A stretch of 64,000 nt of DNA from Onchocerca volvulus (Eukaryota > Nematoda > Chromadorea > Rhabditida > Onchocercidae). The stretch lies in the NCBI GenBank assembly GCA_000499405.2, contig HG738140.1, forward strand, positions 10,133,560 to 10,197,559, in the 5' to 3' direction. Position 1 is the first letter of the stretch. Each line of letters opens with the position of its first letter. The notes under the pieces are model-generated. The model was not told the DNA's origin, did no database searches, and was given only the letters and a program-made list of their open reading frames with translations. Made by a program: the position numbers and the translations under genes. This document shows positions 1-14,800 of the stretch, piece by piece.

Positions 1-271
1 TGTTGGTAGAGTATGAAGATAAGGAAAGAGATTGCAGTGAATATCATATTGTTAAAAATGTTTATACAATGAAATTCTTTTCCTTTATTTGTGGAACTAG
101 TACTCATTAATTGTGCTTATTTTGGTACCATGACTCGTTCATTTTAATTACAAATATTTTCTCTAGTTTTGGTTGTTGCAAAAATACTAAAAACAGATGA
201 AAGATTTCCTTTTTTAAAAATATTTGATGTACTTATTTTATTAACTTTATTCTATGAACATTAATTTTTAG

Positions 272-3200
272 GCTGGCAGGAAATGGACAACTCAATTTCT
301 GAGCATTTTGGCGTCTCACAACATTAGTGATTTCTCTGTTTGGGTGATAAAATTGTTGTTGGGGCAACTTGCAGACTCCTCGGCAAAAATTGTCCGATAT
401 GCGTTGCGTTTATTACATCATTGGATACCGGTGTGTTGGTGATTTGATTCTTTGGAAGTTCGCGAAATTTGTATTTTTTAAAAATTTGTCGATAACATAT
501 TCCAGATGTCCTCAAAGTTTTTTATATTTAAAAATTGGTCTGGAAAAAATCCAAATTATTAATTCTTGAGGCCAAGATTAAAAAACAATTTGAACTAAAT
601 AAACGAACAGTGGAAAATAATCTAAATATATGTTTCCACTTTTTTAAAAGTGTAAGTAATTAAGTTGTTGAGGTTTTGAATTTTAATCGGTGTTTCATTA
701 TATCTCGATGATGATGCACAAATAATTGTTATTAATGATGTCAATTTGGACTTACGGATGTGATATCTATTTACAGCAATATCCGGAGAGTATTTATCTT
801 ATCAAGGATATATGTTTTGATGGATTTGGGGATGCAGGAACTTTGTTAAAAACATATCTTTTCTCCAGTGAGAATTATGTCGAGGACAATTATCGCGATA
901 CTTTAGCAGCTCTGGATTATTGGAAAAAGGTGTGAACTGAATCAATTTTCGTAAGGAAAGTCAGAAATTTAAAATTTTACTAAAATGAGGTGAAAGTTTT
1001 GTGAGAATACGATACGAGTAGCAAGGTATTCGAAATATCAAGTAATTTTGCATAAGAAACTCAATTGCTGGAATGATTAATTAGAAAGTATATGAAAATC
1101 TAGAATTTTTTCTTTTTTTTTTTTTTTTTTTATTTAATTCTACAGTTATCTTTTAGTTTTATAACCATATAATTAATTTTTGCAATTAATTTTGATTGAT
1201 AGTTAAGTCATTAAGTTATTCGTCATTTCCGATAAACTTTGTTTCCAAAAATGTTTCTGTCAATCTAATGTAGTAATCATTGGTTTTTTATTACGAAAGG
1301 AATGCAAACGTAATTTTATCCGGTATTTGTTCCAATTTAAGATCAATATTGTTTTTTGAATCTTATGGTTTACTATTTTTAAAAATTCAATATGCGTTAC
1401 GTCGAGATAGTTGATGAGGATGTCAGGATTGCTTTGCTGAATTCGAAGCGTTCAATCGATGGACGATATGCAAGGCCTTCAAATGAGCGGTTTGTTCATT
1501 AATATAATTTTCCATGACTCGCACTGCTCTATCCGACTCCATTGACAAAAAATATGCATCATTAATTTTCTGAGAATCAAAACCTTGAATTTATCTTCGA
1601 TGGAATATCTTATTGCGAAAAACTTGATTGTTCCCTTATTCATTAATTTGATTTAAACTGAAATCCTTTGCGGTGCATAGCATATTTTTTATGAATTCTG
1701 AAGGAAGGAAAGGATAAGTAAGAAAGGAAATCATAAGACTTCTATTTTTGACGCTTTTTCGAAAAAAAAAAAAAAAAACATTATAGTATGGAAAATTCCA
1801 TCCATTCTTACCTGATTTCATAAATGGCAGTCAAATAATTAGCATTAAAAGTGAAGTTTTGACATTTTACATGCAGTGGCGAACCTTTTAAATTTAGGAT
1901 TGCCAAATTAGGTGTGTCAATGCCAGTACATCTTTATGGACAACTGGCGCAACATGATACCGGTCGTGAATTACTGTTGAAATCGAATGAAGTTGTGAGA
2001 TTGCTTGATGTTTTACGTGATTCGCCTTTACCAACAAATACTTGTCAAATATCCAAATTAAAAGGTGCGCTGTACGCGCTGGGACATATTGTTGCTAGTC
2101 TGAATCCGAGTAAGTTCTTTAAAAAAATTTTGCTTTTACATGGTTTAATGATTCTATACTTTTTCACTTCCGATGAAAATTTTTCCAGGCCTTTTACCTT
2201 CGGAAACAGTACCAATTATATGTCGCTTTGCTGAATGTTGCTCAGTATTTAGTATCCGAGGCACAGCTTTCTGGACTCTTAATCTTATTGGCAATACACA
2301 ACTTGGTTAGTAAACCCAATCATTGATTTCATGACTATAATTTGTATTTCATGCTGTAAGTAGTTTTAGATGATATGAAAATTAATTTGTTCTATAGCTT
2401 TCAAATTAACAAATCTTGCATTAACTTAGCGTACCGATATAAATCAAGGCGTGATGAACTTACAAGATGCGAGGCATGTAAAGCCAAATTTGTCACACAA
2501 AGAAAAATACTTGCCTAAAACGTTATTACTTTTTTTAAAAATATTTTGATAAATATAATTGTTATTTTTTTCCAGGTTCTATTTTACTGTCTTCATTAGG
2601 CTGGGAAAGTAGCAACTTCATTATCAGTAAAAGAAAATCGAATATGTTACTATTAAAAGCAACTAATGTAGATAAAAGTAAAATTTGGATTCGATGCATC
2701 GATGGGATGAATCCTGCACATATAATAAGAGATGAAGTATGCATATTATCTTGGAAAAAAATTAAATTATTTCATATTTCAAATGTTAAATACAAAATTG
2801 CGTTCAAAATTATTTTATAATTATTAGATTTTACCATCTTTTTGTTTTCTCATTTGAATAGTTTTTAGTTTATTGTAATTTAGCAATACATTTTACTTTG
2901 AATATTCAGAATTTTCATATTCTGATTTTATTTTAAAAATCTAATAATTATAATAATATTATATTTAACGTTTTTACAACGTTAAATCTGTAGACTTCTA
3001 TATACTAGACGCAAAATTACTTGGTTTTTTAGAAAACTCCTAAGGTAAGAATAGGCATAAATTGTAAATTTTAAGACCTGTCATTTTTCACATCTTTGCC
3101 ATGAACAGTGCTTCGTTTAGTTTTAGTTCCTACAAAATGGTTTATGAAATTTCTCCAAAATGAGTTGCAATGAAAAAATATACCAGTCTTTTATTTTAAT

Positions 3201-5242
3201 TATCACAAAAAACTTTACTGGAAACGTTTCATTACCATCATGTCTAGATAAAATTTAATGGGTTTACAGCGTTACTAAAAGTGATTATTTTGTTTCATAT
3301 AAGTCCAGTTTTTGTATTCCTATGACTTTCGGAATCTTATGGAAAATGGATGCACGGAATCTTCGAGGAAATCGGGTTCGGAAGTGACAGAACCTCAGCC
3401 CATTAACTTATCCAGTCAGTCAATATCACTCCCACGCAATCCAGATTTTTTTCTTAAGGTCCATCGTGGTTTCATTTTTTTTCATAATTAATTTGAATCT
3501 TGGTGTTTTTAAATTATAGAAGATGATTTATATCATATCAAAAAAATTTTATATCAAATTTTTTTGAATCTTGGGTTTATTATGAAATGGTCAGTTATCA
3601 CTACGAAATGTCAATCTTGGTATATTTAGGACAGCTGTAGTTTGCTATAATTTTATATTAAGCTCATTCAATCGAATTTGAAAAAGATATTACTATTATG
3701 CAATATTAAACGATATACTCTACAAAATTTATGATATGCTATAGGATGTATTTGTCGTTGAAGAATTTATTGAACACAATTGTGATTCATTACTTCTTAA
3801 ACAGAAACACCGAATCAGTAATTGTTTTTATTGCTCATGGTCTGAGGAATATTTCGGCAGCAAAAGTTTGTTCGTTAGACTTTAAATTTAATTTTTGAAC
3901 TTAATTATTAGTGGAGTCCTTCAAAAATGTTTGTATACGTTATTTATTTGCTTACATGAAAGTAATTTGTGGAAGGGTTGCTTGTTTGGGATTGGAACTT
4001 GGTACAGATTATTTTATTGTGTAATGAAGTCTTTGATATGATGAATTTTATTTGTCGCAATTACGGTGCACAATGAATTGATGACTATCGATAATACAAC
4101 CGATAATTTGAACTTCTTTTTGGTAGTATGGAAATAATTGGCGGCTTATAGGTATTGGAGAGCATATAGAAATTTTCATATAGAAATATATAGAAATTTA
4201 CTTTAAGATATGTGAAAATTCAGTAGCTGAAGTTTCTGTCTATCCTGTTGTGTTGAAAATTTTTCTATTAAAGAAATACTTATTTTTTGTACTCTTTGTT
4301 CATTAAGCGCAAAAAATTTGAAAATATTCTGTATATAAGTAATTGTTTGTCTAATCAATCATTAAATAGTTCTTGATGAATTGTTTAATTTACAAATATT
4401 TGTTTACACAATTTATTTTGATAAATCTACTTAAATCGCTGCATGTAGTCACTCTTTGATATGTTAAATTCCTTTTTCAAATCAAATAAGATATGAGCGC
4501 TATGAGAATTTCCTTATTTTATCAATTTTCTAATTGCAGATTTCTCGGAAATTGGGATATCAAGTAAAGCAAGAGACGAAATAATATCAGTATTCTTATT
4601 ACAGGGATCAAAATACTCAGCGATTTCGAAAAAATTGCTCAAGTAAGTCTAAAGTTCCTTTTTCGATTTCCATGTTTGGATTCTTTTGATATATAATCGA
4701 TTATTGAAGTTAATTTTGATGAGATTCAGCGTAATTTCTTTGTATAGTGAATACAGCTAAGCATTCTGCTCTTCATCATTCATTAAAATATTCTCTATTC
4801 GTTCTTAAGAACAAAAATATAATGTAATGTCGCAGACTTGATTTTAAAGTGCGAGCAAGTTTCCATTCATCTTATTCTCGAATTTCCTGAATTGGAAATT
4901 AAAATGTCTAGGATTTTGAAAAATACTTCGCTAAAATGAATCGGAATACTTCCTTTACATGATTCATTCTTGATAATATCAAAATAAAATTGAACTTTTT
5001 TTACAATTTTCCTCTTTTTTTATTTCAGGAATTACCTATGCAACCGCAAAATTTTTTCCTCACTTTGCCTTTATTCCGATATTCTGGTGCTATTGGCCCA
5101 GCACGATTATAACGTAGAAATTCGACGCTTAGTTCATGAGTTATTTGCAGATGCTTTACAGAAAGCAAGTTGTTTCTCTAAATTTAAAATTTTTTCCATC
5201 TTATTTTTTGCTTTATTCATTTTTTCATCGTTTTTTTTATAA
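272..5242 (+). CDS. rict-1: Rictor homologue (TORC2 subunit), 3' part only
   Basis: Rictor is the defining scaffold of the TORC2 kinase complex, which controls growth and metabolism through AKT and SGK kinases. The gene starts before the window. Exons I can join in phase are 272-430, 777-929, about 1383-1489, 1898-2109, 2189-2305, 2576-2736, 3309-3458, 3745-3865, 4540-4642 and 5029 onward. Hallmarks in order are an armadillo-like piece (FSVWVIKLLLGQLAD), FDGFGDAGTLLK, RYVEIVDED, the conserved block MPVHLYGQLAQHDTGRELL, then LYALGHI and FSIRGTAFWTLNLIGNTQ. The last exon has SLCLYSDILVLLAQHD and RRLVHELF, matching the C-terminal Rictor block. The end is unsure: the frame reads through a T-rich stretch to a stop at 5240-5242, or may splice to a short exon near 5483. 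One exon (near 1383) has no visible AG acceptor. The poorly conserved middle (3309-4642) rests on phase and order, not on strong homology. Confidence 0.9.
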
Positions 5243-7150
5243 GCTTTTTTTTTTAATATTTTGCTACACTAAAATGCGATTATGATGCTTATCTGAAAAA
5301 CTCCAAGTACTTTATTTTCAATCATGTTTTGCCTTCAAACAATTGATGATTCTGATAAGACTACTTTCTATTTAAAATCTAGGAATCCAGAATATGTGAT
5401 CGTCAGAATTTGATTCTGTCTCATTCTCCTTTACAACCATTAACTTGTTATAAAATTAAAAATCATATTACATTATTTTCAGCTCAATTTTCGTGAAGCT
5501 TACATTCTCAAAGCATAACAGCACATTAGTTTATTCATAAACTGAGATCTGCTTGCAGTACCGGATAATGATAACAGCTGACTTTCACAAGTATTTGAAT
5601 TCCAAAGAAAAAAGAAAGTCCTATATATTAAAGCTTTTTTTTGAATATTTCTAAATATATTATGCTGATTTCTATAGAAATAAGTTACTTCTTGATTTGT
5701 TGTATCACTTTTTGCAATCATAGTAATGCAGGTTGTATTTAAAAGTCTGTCTTTTGATCACTTTTTTTGATGAACAGTTTTGTCCGGTTGATGCTTATTT
5801 ATTTTTTGGAAAGATTATCTTAATGTGAGAGATTAGTAATTCCTTAATTTTGTTTCAAAAGAGAAAGTAGCTACAAGAATGAGAAATGCTTCATTTTCGT
5901 TATAAAAAAAAAAAAAAAAAGACTGCATGATCCAATTTTTCTCTAACCTTTTTAATATTTAATTGAAGGGTTTCTGTATTTATGTTGAAAATATTTGCTA
6001 ATTAATGTTTTCTGAAATTCTCATTCTTGGTGTATTCGTTGACTTAAAATAAAGCTCGTTGCAAAAGATTAAATCAGCATGTTTATCGAATGTTTCAGAA
6101 TTTCAATAAAAAAAATGTATAAATTTATGATCCGCGTAAGAAACATAGCGTTGTCATTTTAGAACAGAAAGAATTCTTTAATTGCAGCTTAATCCCATTT
6201 TTTTCACTTTAATTCTATTTTTAAACCTCAATTAAAGATTGTATGAAAAATGAAACTTATTATAAAAGAATGTGTCGAAATCTTGCTTTTTCCTTTTTTT
6301 TTTTTTTTTTTTTCATTTCAATCTTTGAAACATAAATTCCCGTTATAATAAACGGTAATTTGACTGGTAGAAATATAATCTGTCGAAACAAAAGAAGATC
6401 AATCAATTAAGAAAAAGGATTGGGATATTCTGATATACTGGCTTATCTTTCATGGTCACAATTATTATTGAAATTATCCGATTAAAACTGCGAATGAAAA
6501 ATAAAATTATAAATATTTTGTCTAACGACAAATAGAAGTTCATTTTAGTTGAACTATTGCATTATAGATTTCTACCGGGTACCTTATACGGCATTAATCG
6601 CATTAAAATTAAACTCACAATAAAAATAATAGGTAATGAAACATAATAAACGAGAAATAAAATACAGAAAAATTAAGGATTGAGTCTTCCTTACACCTTA
6701 TAATTGATGATTGAAGTATAAAACATAACATCAAAAACAGCGATTTACATTAAGCTGCTTTGTCAAGTTCAAAAATGAATAATGCAAGGTAGAATTCATC
6801 AAGATGGATTTATTGAAAAGTTGAGGATTTCCGTTTATGAAAAAAATGATTTAGAAATTAAGCAGAAAAAACGAAAAGAAGACAATTAGCCTTTCAAAGA
6901 TTTCATATATGCAGTTTTTTTGCAAACGATATTTTAAACCATAATTATAAACTGTTAAAGTTATTGATTGGATTATGATTTCATTCGTATAATTGAAGAT
7001 ATCTAAATATGAGCCACGATATAAGAGTTAGAATATTAATAAAGTCGTACTTAAAGGTCAAAGTGCTACTCAAAGTTTTAAGAATTGCAATATAATTTTA
7101 CATCCAAAATCTATGATTGATGCAGTCTTTAAATTTATACAATATTCAAG
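5243..7150. other. Intergenic, no gene seen
   Basis: This stretch separates convergent genes: Rictor ends on the left and the minus-strand cysteine-rich gene ends on the right. It holds A/T homopolymer runs near 5905 and 6293 and several AATAAA-like sites (for example near 6047). A possible terminal Rictor exon begins at 5483 after TTTTCAG. I see no other coding signal. Confidence 0.5.
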
Positions 7151-8846
7151 TCAGGTATTAAAATATCCATTGTGTAAAGGCAAGAAAAATGAAAGAAGAA
7201 GTGCTGAGCAGTTTAAAAAGAATACTTGAGTGGACATTGTGCGGATAGCCATATCATCAGTATAATGCTTCGATCGGACGACGTCGTTGTAGGAAGGATC
7301 TATATCGGTAATTACCGAATTAAAATTTATAATACCACCGAAAAGTGGTGCTGGAAAAATTCTATATTAGAAATTACCAATTACTGATGATAGTTTTAAG
7401 AACCTAAAGTTATCCACTTCTCACTGTAACTATAAATTACTATTTATGAAATGCTTTTTCTGTGCTGATTTTTTTGGTTTAGACTGAGTTTTAGAATGAT
7501 TTCAGAACTTCCCTATAATCCTAATCTTGGTGGTTAAGATAGTACAGAATCCCTAATTCTTTACATCTTGTATTTCAATCATAGCCAGCAGATTCGAAAC
7601 ATCGAAGACCTACCACTGTAGGTGGTAAACGGCGCTCTTGCATGAATATCGTTGCATTTATCTTTGCGATTGCAAATACAGGTTGTCTGATTCGCGGAAT
7701 CTTCGCAAAGAAGCGTGGCTCCTACACGTACGACAAGCAGTTCAGCACGTTGTCGTGAAAATGTTAAATCGGTAATTTGCCAATCAGTTAATGTTAAACA
7801 ACCGGCCATATATTGGTACATCGGACAATTCTTACACTGTCCTAAGATATATAATTAGATGAGAGAATTCATCCAAAACGATTGTTTATGAATCATTTTC
7901 ATTTGACCGAAATATTCATTATTAATATTTGTTTTATTAAACTGATAGTAAGACTTAATTCTGTAAAATATATTGTAATTATTTTTAATGCAATATATCA
8001 ATATTTCATGCGAAACAAGGGCCTTACCAGCTAAAAATCTTGTCTGAAATTTAAAACTGTTTTTAAAATGACTTCCTTTAATAATGCAGAATTATCAAGT
8101 TTATTAACAAATGTTCGCAAGCTTTGATACTCAGAAACTTCATTTATGATTTCCTTTTTTTTCAAAGCACCGAATATTATCAAAGTAAAATGCTGCTTGG
8201 AAATACCGCCTTATTAGAAAAACAAGAATAATTTCAAATTAAGCGAATTAAAAAATTTCTGGGAACTAATATGATATTTAAGTAAAATCTTAAAGTTCTT
8301 AAGCTTTGATTGTAACTGAAATTTAGAGTTATTGAAAAAGAATGGAAAATTTTGCGAAACGAATTACAGAAAACGATAGATGAGTAGTGAGTGATCACTG
8401 ACAAATTTATGATGGCCGAGTTTTTTTAAACAAAGTTTTTTGAAACAATATGATCATTTCAACTGAAAAATTTCTCGAAACATGCTATTTGCTTCATTTT
8501 TATCATTATTTCTTTGTTTGGAAATAAAAATTCATGTTTTTGATTCAGTGGCAAAATCGATAAATGTATCTACAAAGTTTTATAATCAATGATGGAATTT
8601 ATCTGAAGGATTACGTAAAGAAGTTTTAAACGTACTCATAAAACAGACGTTGCCGGTACAAGTACGTGAATATGGTCCACACGTAAGACGAGAATCTCGA
8701 GCTAAAATATGCCATAGTTGAATGCATTGTCGACAGGTAACGCTTGGAAGTTGTCGATCCAACTCGAAATCGTCGTTAAGTTCAAGGAAGGGTGATGCAT
8801 TTTGAAAATGCGCACAGTAAACAATCACCAAAAAGAATGTCAGCAT
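7151..8846 (-). CDS. Secreted cysteine-rich protein with GPI-type tail (ET-module / three-finger-like)
   Basis: Three exons, read on the minus strand: 8846-8636, 7841-7614 and 7350-7151. The joins are GTACGT to TTAG at phase 1 and GTAGGT to TTCCAG at phase 1. The product is about 212 residues. It opens with a hydrophobic signal peptide (MLTFFLVIVYCAHFQ). A cysteine-rich domain follows, with CRQC, CTGNVCF, CKNC, AGC, LLCED, CIC and a closing KCND. This spacing, with G-N-x-C-F in the middle and C-N at the end, resembles the nematode ET module and Ly6/three-finger proteins. The last exon ends in a hydrophobic run (FFLNCSALLLSFFLPL) right before the stop, as in GPI-anchor signals. I infer an outer-membrane-anchored or secreted protein; the ligand is unknown. 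If the second intron is not spliced, translation stops at 7579 with a shorter product. The family call is by pattern only. Confidence 0.75.
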
Positions 8847-11800
8847 TAACAGAATATTAGTACTTTATCTCGTAATATTTTTTCACATCCTGTAAAATGC
8901 TTCATCTGTCATTTTATATGATATAAAATATTTAAATAAGCAAATATTTAAGTTCTAATCAATTAAAAGACTTAAAATATTTATATAAAATATAAGAGTT
9001 GATAATTAAAAGATTTAAAACTTTTGTATAAATATTAACTATATCTTCAATTCCATTTTCATATTGAATATCTAAGTTAAAAAAGGTAAAGAATATTAAT
9101 CTCCAGCTCATTCTATCCACTAATTATGCTAATTCTAATTACTTGATTTTACTCCAGTTCGCATTATAGTTTTTCCACTGACCATTGTTACCTTTAATAT
9201 TTCGATATGTTAAGCTAAAGAAATAGTGTACCACAATATCACAATCATTGAAAATTTCTGAGGCGATATTACAGTTTGAGCCTTAAAATTTCTCGAAAAT
9301 AAATGAAAAAGAAGACTTAAAGAGATGTTTTTCTCAAAGATTACCAGTCAATAAATATCAAGTATATTAATTGTCGGCATTAAATATTTTCTACTCAATT
9401 ATATTCATCTTACAATTTCATTTTCACTAAAAACAAGCTCTTTATAATACCATGAACTAATCACCATATATTTAAATTAATGTTAATTTTTTCCCACATT
9501 CCTTTTCTATCTTAATATTTTATTACTATTTTTAGATTTCAGTTATATACTAAAGATTTAACAACAAATTAGTAAATCCATCAATAGTCGAAGAGTAAAA
9601 ACTTGCCAAGACATATCAAAATAAACGTTATCTGCCACTGGAGGGTCGTCTAGACAAGATTTATTGGCCATATAAACAAAGAGGCAAAACAACAAATTAA
9701 CTTTTTTTTAAATAAGATAATTATTCGTTTTCATATGCACTGACTCACATTGACATGTTAGAAAGGAAAGGAATTGGTAGAAATTGAGAATTAATGAATT
9801 TGAATTGAAGATTTTTAAACATGCACCCTAATGAATTCATAAAATTAACATAAATAAATTCGTATCGAAATATAAACCGCCAATAAAATGTATATTTGTG
9901 ATGTTTTTTTCTAAACAGACTATTGCCAAAAACCAGAACTGATAACTTCATAAAAACTCTTGTTTGCTACAGAACTATGATTAGCAATCTCCTGTAACAA
10001 ACGTTTTTGTATAAGAAAATCGTGAATAACGAACATACAAAATAAAATTAATCAACTTATCCTAAATTAATCTTTATAAATTCAAATTTTACCTGATATC
10101 TCTTTGTTCTTTTCATCTTTACAACTGGTTAGATCAAAAGAAAAATCTAAGTAGCTCATTAATAATCTGATCTTCAAGGAAGTCACAAGTTTAAATGACA
10201 GATTAAAAATTTTAAAGTGAAGCATTAATCTTTAAAATTTGACCAGAAATTTTTTTACATCATTTTTTTGCATCATTTTCATATCATATCATTTTTTAAA
10301 AATTTACATCATTATTAATACTAAATGGTTGCCTGAATCCAAGTTTATCATCAATTTCAAGTTGATTCATCTTCAACGAACAACTGAAGATGTTGACGTT
10401 GAGTGAAGATGTTAACACCGAAAAATTAAATATTCATAATATTTATATATTAATATAAAATTAGTGCTGTTTTTTTTTTTTTTTTTTTTTTTTGTACGAA
10501 GATATAACTTCCCGAATTTTCCTTTATTTTGAAAGTAATTTTGTCGGTGAAAATGAAACTTTTTCGTTTTTGACTTAGTCTTTTACTTTTTTTCTGAGAC
10601 AAAATTCCCATATGCTGCTGAAAATATTAATTTCGTTTAGCACTTATCTTTTATAGAAAATTCTCACAAACATGAATTTACAGTTTTTGTGCTTATTTCT
10701 CTGCAGAGAAATCGGCAAATAAGCTTCAAAAGTTATTTGGAAAATTGCGAAAATTGATATTGAAGTGATTTCTGTCGTCAAATAACAAAGTACCATCATT
10801 AAAAAAAATCAAACATGACATATGAAAATTGAAACTTCAACTTAAAACGGAAAATTGTTTGATTCACAATGTTTCATCGAAACGATCAGTTATACTTGTA
10901 AATGAAACTTTAAGATCGAAACGTTTCGCGTAGAATTATTTTGTAGCAACAAAATAGCATAAATAAATAATCACATCATTCCTTAGATGGCTTTGCTTAG
11001 CAACCATTAATAACTTTAGGAAGCCATTTTCCTCAGCTTAGATTTGCGTAGGGTTAAATGAGATTTAATAGTGGAAGTGTAGACTTTTGATTCGGAGAAT
11101 TATTAAATCAGATCGAACAAGTTTCTGTAATTCCGAAATTAAAAAAAAAAAAAAAAAAAAAGAAAATTCCAATGCTACTTAGTAAATCAATTACTTCTAC
11201 AACAATTGGCATTTCAAGCATTATTTTCGATTGCACTGCATACTATCAAAATTATTAATGACTAAATGTAAAACAAAAAAAAATTAATTGCAAATTAGAA
11301 AGTTCGAAAGTTGCGAATAAAAAAAAAAAAGAAGATTAGAAAATTAAAAGTTCTCCTAGTTCTCTTAGTAATGAATTCGTAGTTGTGAATAAAAACTGCT
11401 AATACATTTGTTTGGATGAAAATAGCTGAAGCTTTCGGAATTTTCTGTAAAATCTAGAAATTGAATAAAGGAAACATATAGTTGCCAACAAAATATATGA
11501 TATCAGCAAATATCTTACGGGATAAATTACAAACATTTCATGACATTTGCAAATCATTTATAGTTAATGTCCCGGTTGCTAAGAGTATTCTCGGAAAAGC
11601 GAAACAACAAAATGTGCGTGGGATGTTTATCGTAAATGAGACAATTTTATAAAACATATTTCAGCATATTTATGCAATTTACTTAAGTATGAGATTGCGA
11701 GAAAAGACATGCATTTTAGATGCGAAAGATTATTATAATGGAACATAACTTAAGCAAATAATCAAAATTCCTGGAATATATCGGACGAAAGTTTTAAATT

Positions 11801-14800
11801 ATGAATGTTGATCATAAAATTTATATTTGATTTATTCAGCAAATCGAATTATGCACAGCTTCTCGAATAAATTGCATTTATTGAAGTGAAATATTGAAAT
11901 TGCCTAATATGCATTCTTCGGAGAAACAACACTTCAGGTAGTTGGACATAAGTTTGTCAATAGTATTTTGCACTTATTTAATTCACCCATTTGTCAAACT
12001 TCAGCGACAATTTTATTTCACACCATTAATTGAAATGGAAGAAAATCAGTTTTTTGATTATTCTTGTATGTTTTAGAATTTTCACAATTGCTATTATTAA
12101 TATTATGAGCAAGAAGTGTAAGATGAACTTTTGATATCCTTGAAGTACTTTCTCCGATCTTTTAAGGACAGTTTTGTCGAGTAGCAGAATAATTTAGTTT
12201 AATAAGTTTTTCAAAAAAGCTGGAAATGACTGTCAGTCATTAAATTTCGGCATTGTTTTCTGTTGAGAAATTTACGGATGGATGTTGGGGTCAAAAATGA
12301 AAAAGAAAAGTTTGGTGGCTTTTATAGTGAGCGAATTACGGATCCTTTGTATAATAAAAGGAGAAAGTTCATCAAATTTTTGCTTTAATGGAAAAAGATA
12401 AGATAGTTTTTCTTAATGTAAGATATAAACGAAAAAGAGCATTTATAGTGCCGTAAAATACAATGAAAATTTTTAGACATAAACTGAATTCCAAGCTTTA
12501 AAGCTTAAAATTTTTTGGAACAAATCTGAATTATTTTAACTGGATATTTTTTCATTCCGTTCTCGTTTAATGATTGAATAAGAAGCAGTTAGAATTCAAA
12601 CTGAATTGAAACCGAAACAAATAAAGAAACACTTAATTCGTTTATTCAATATACATTCAAATATTCCTCTAATGTTCTGTGAAAACATGATGCGATAGAA
12701 ATGAATGCGATTGAAAGAAAAAAAACTAAATCACCGATAAGTTATAGAAAATGTTTGCAGAATTGATCTTATTATCTAAGACACTGATAACTCGAATTTT
12801 TCTGAATTATCTGCACTTCGGAAACCGTTAGCAACTTTTTTTTCCAGCAAATTCATTCTAAACTAAATGAATCTTCAAGAAATTATCGTAAACTCATTCA
12901 TTTATATGTAGATAAACATATAAAATTGAATGTGCTTTTACCATAATTAAATTTGAATGCATTAACTCATTTTGGATTGCATTTTTGCAGTGTAAGTAAA
13001 GCATTCAGTTTACACTCTAAATGGTAATCAAAAAGCGCAACACGTTTGGAGAATTATTATGAATATTATTACTATAATGCAGAATATTCAAAATTGCAAA
13101 CCTAATAATCTGACATAAAGATATTCGACATTAAAATGTTAGTTAATAAATGATCTGAAATTATGGGAAGAGAATTTATTTGAGTGGATCATGCTTGATA
13201 AATCCTCTCCAGTGATCTTTTTCAATAATTTGGACAAAAGGAAAGAAGAAATTGGCACCAATTAGTAAATATGAAAGAAGTAAGAAGGCATAAATATTTA
13301 AGATAATAAATTGTCTGGAAAGGATAACTGAAGGATTATGTTAATGTAAAAAAGGTCAAGAAGTTCCAATCAAAGCTATCATTCACAAATGGGTTTTAAT
13401 TGAAAATGAGGCAAAAGAAAGAAACTCCTTCTGCTAAAATATTAGAAATGAATATCGAAGGACTGATATTAGAATTGCATTAATCAAGCACTATACAAAT
13501 TATACACTTTTAAATCGAAACTAAGATTTAATAAACTTAAATCGTTGCAAAACAAATCATTATTTAATAACAGCTGTGAATTATATCATAAATATGGTAA
13601 AAAAAGAGAATCATGCTGCTATAATTCGTTATCAAGCAGCTTCTGTAATACTGTTCTTATCCACAGAATATTGGTTCTGGAAATATTGATGAAAATATAA
13701 AAAGAAAGTTGGGAAATACTGATAAACAGTTCACATTACTTTGGATTTTTCCAGAAGACAGGCTGAATACAGCACCGAACATCATTATTTTGAACAAAAC
13801 CATATGAAACGAAAGGTCCTTTACTATCAGAAATTGACGTTCGAGATTCAATTGTATAAAGCCAAAGAGCAACTATACTAGAAACCTATATTTAAAAACT
13901 ATGTTTAAAAAAATTATACTAAAATATACTAAAAAATTGTAAGATGTGACTGCTAACTCTTTCCTTCAAGAGTTTTGTGAAGATTGAAAAGTAAGTGAAT
14001 TTAAGTAGTTGCAAATGCACTAAACAATGGTGATCAAATTAAATGAAAAGAAAAAAGAACTATTAAGATGATCCAAAAAGTGATATGAAATGACGGGAAA
14101 AGATGACATGACTAAGCCTTAATCATTTCTTTTTAGTGGAGTTGAGCCTGGAAATGAAATATAAATTGAGTTTCATTCATCATTCATGCTATTTACGAAA
14201 ATAACATTTTGCTTTAAATATGAAAGGCCATTTTTGCTTAAATTATGCTAGCATCTGCTGTTTATCTAAAAGGGAGAAGCTTTGACGGAGATTTACAACT
14301 AAAAGTTAGCTTTTAGAAAAAATTATTGATGTAATTAGCTTAACAAACATGCTTTCATTATTTTGATCAACAAATGAAGTCATTTTCCATTGTTAAGTGA
14401 GCAAATTTTTTTTTTTTTTTGTATGGATTTTTAAACAATTCTGATTGAAATATTTCATTTCAAGAAAGAAGATGTTTCAGAATATTTCAAAAGAACAACC
14501 AAATTTCTATGGAAAATAATTGAATTGCAGTTGATTCTATTCAATTTATTTTGTCAATATTCAGTGAGAAAGGAGTCGACCGATTGATCTTCGATGCAGC
14601 AAACTAACCTTCTTCAAAACTGTTTTGCATATGCTTTTGAATGAATAATCAATATCCAAATATTTTAAATTATATAAAAGCAATAATAGAATTTCACTGA
14701 CCATAAAAGGGTCCGATGAGATATCAAACAATGATTATAGCCATTTGATACTTTACCTTCATGCATATTTATATTCAATAGTATGAATAATAATATTATT

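Noticed and set aside
1..100. Possible Rictor exon at the left edge
   Set aside because: A short open stretch exists but no alignment to Rictor or clear donor supports it.
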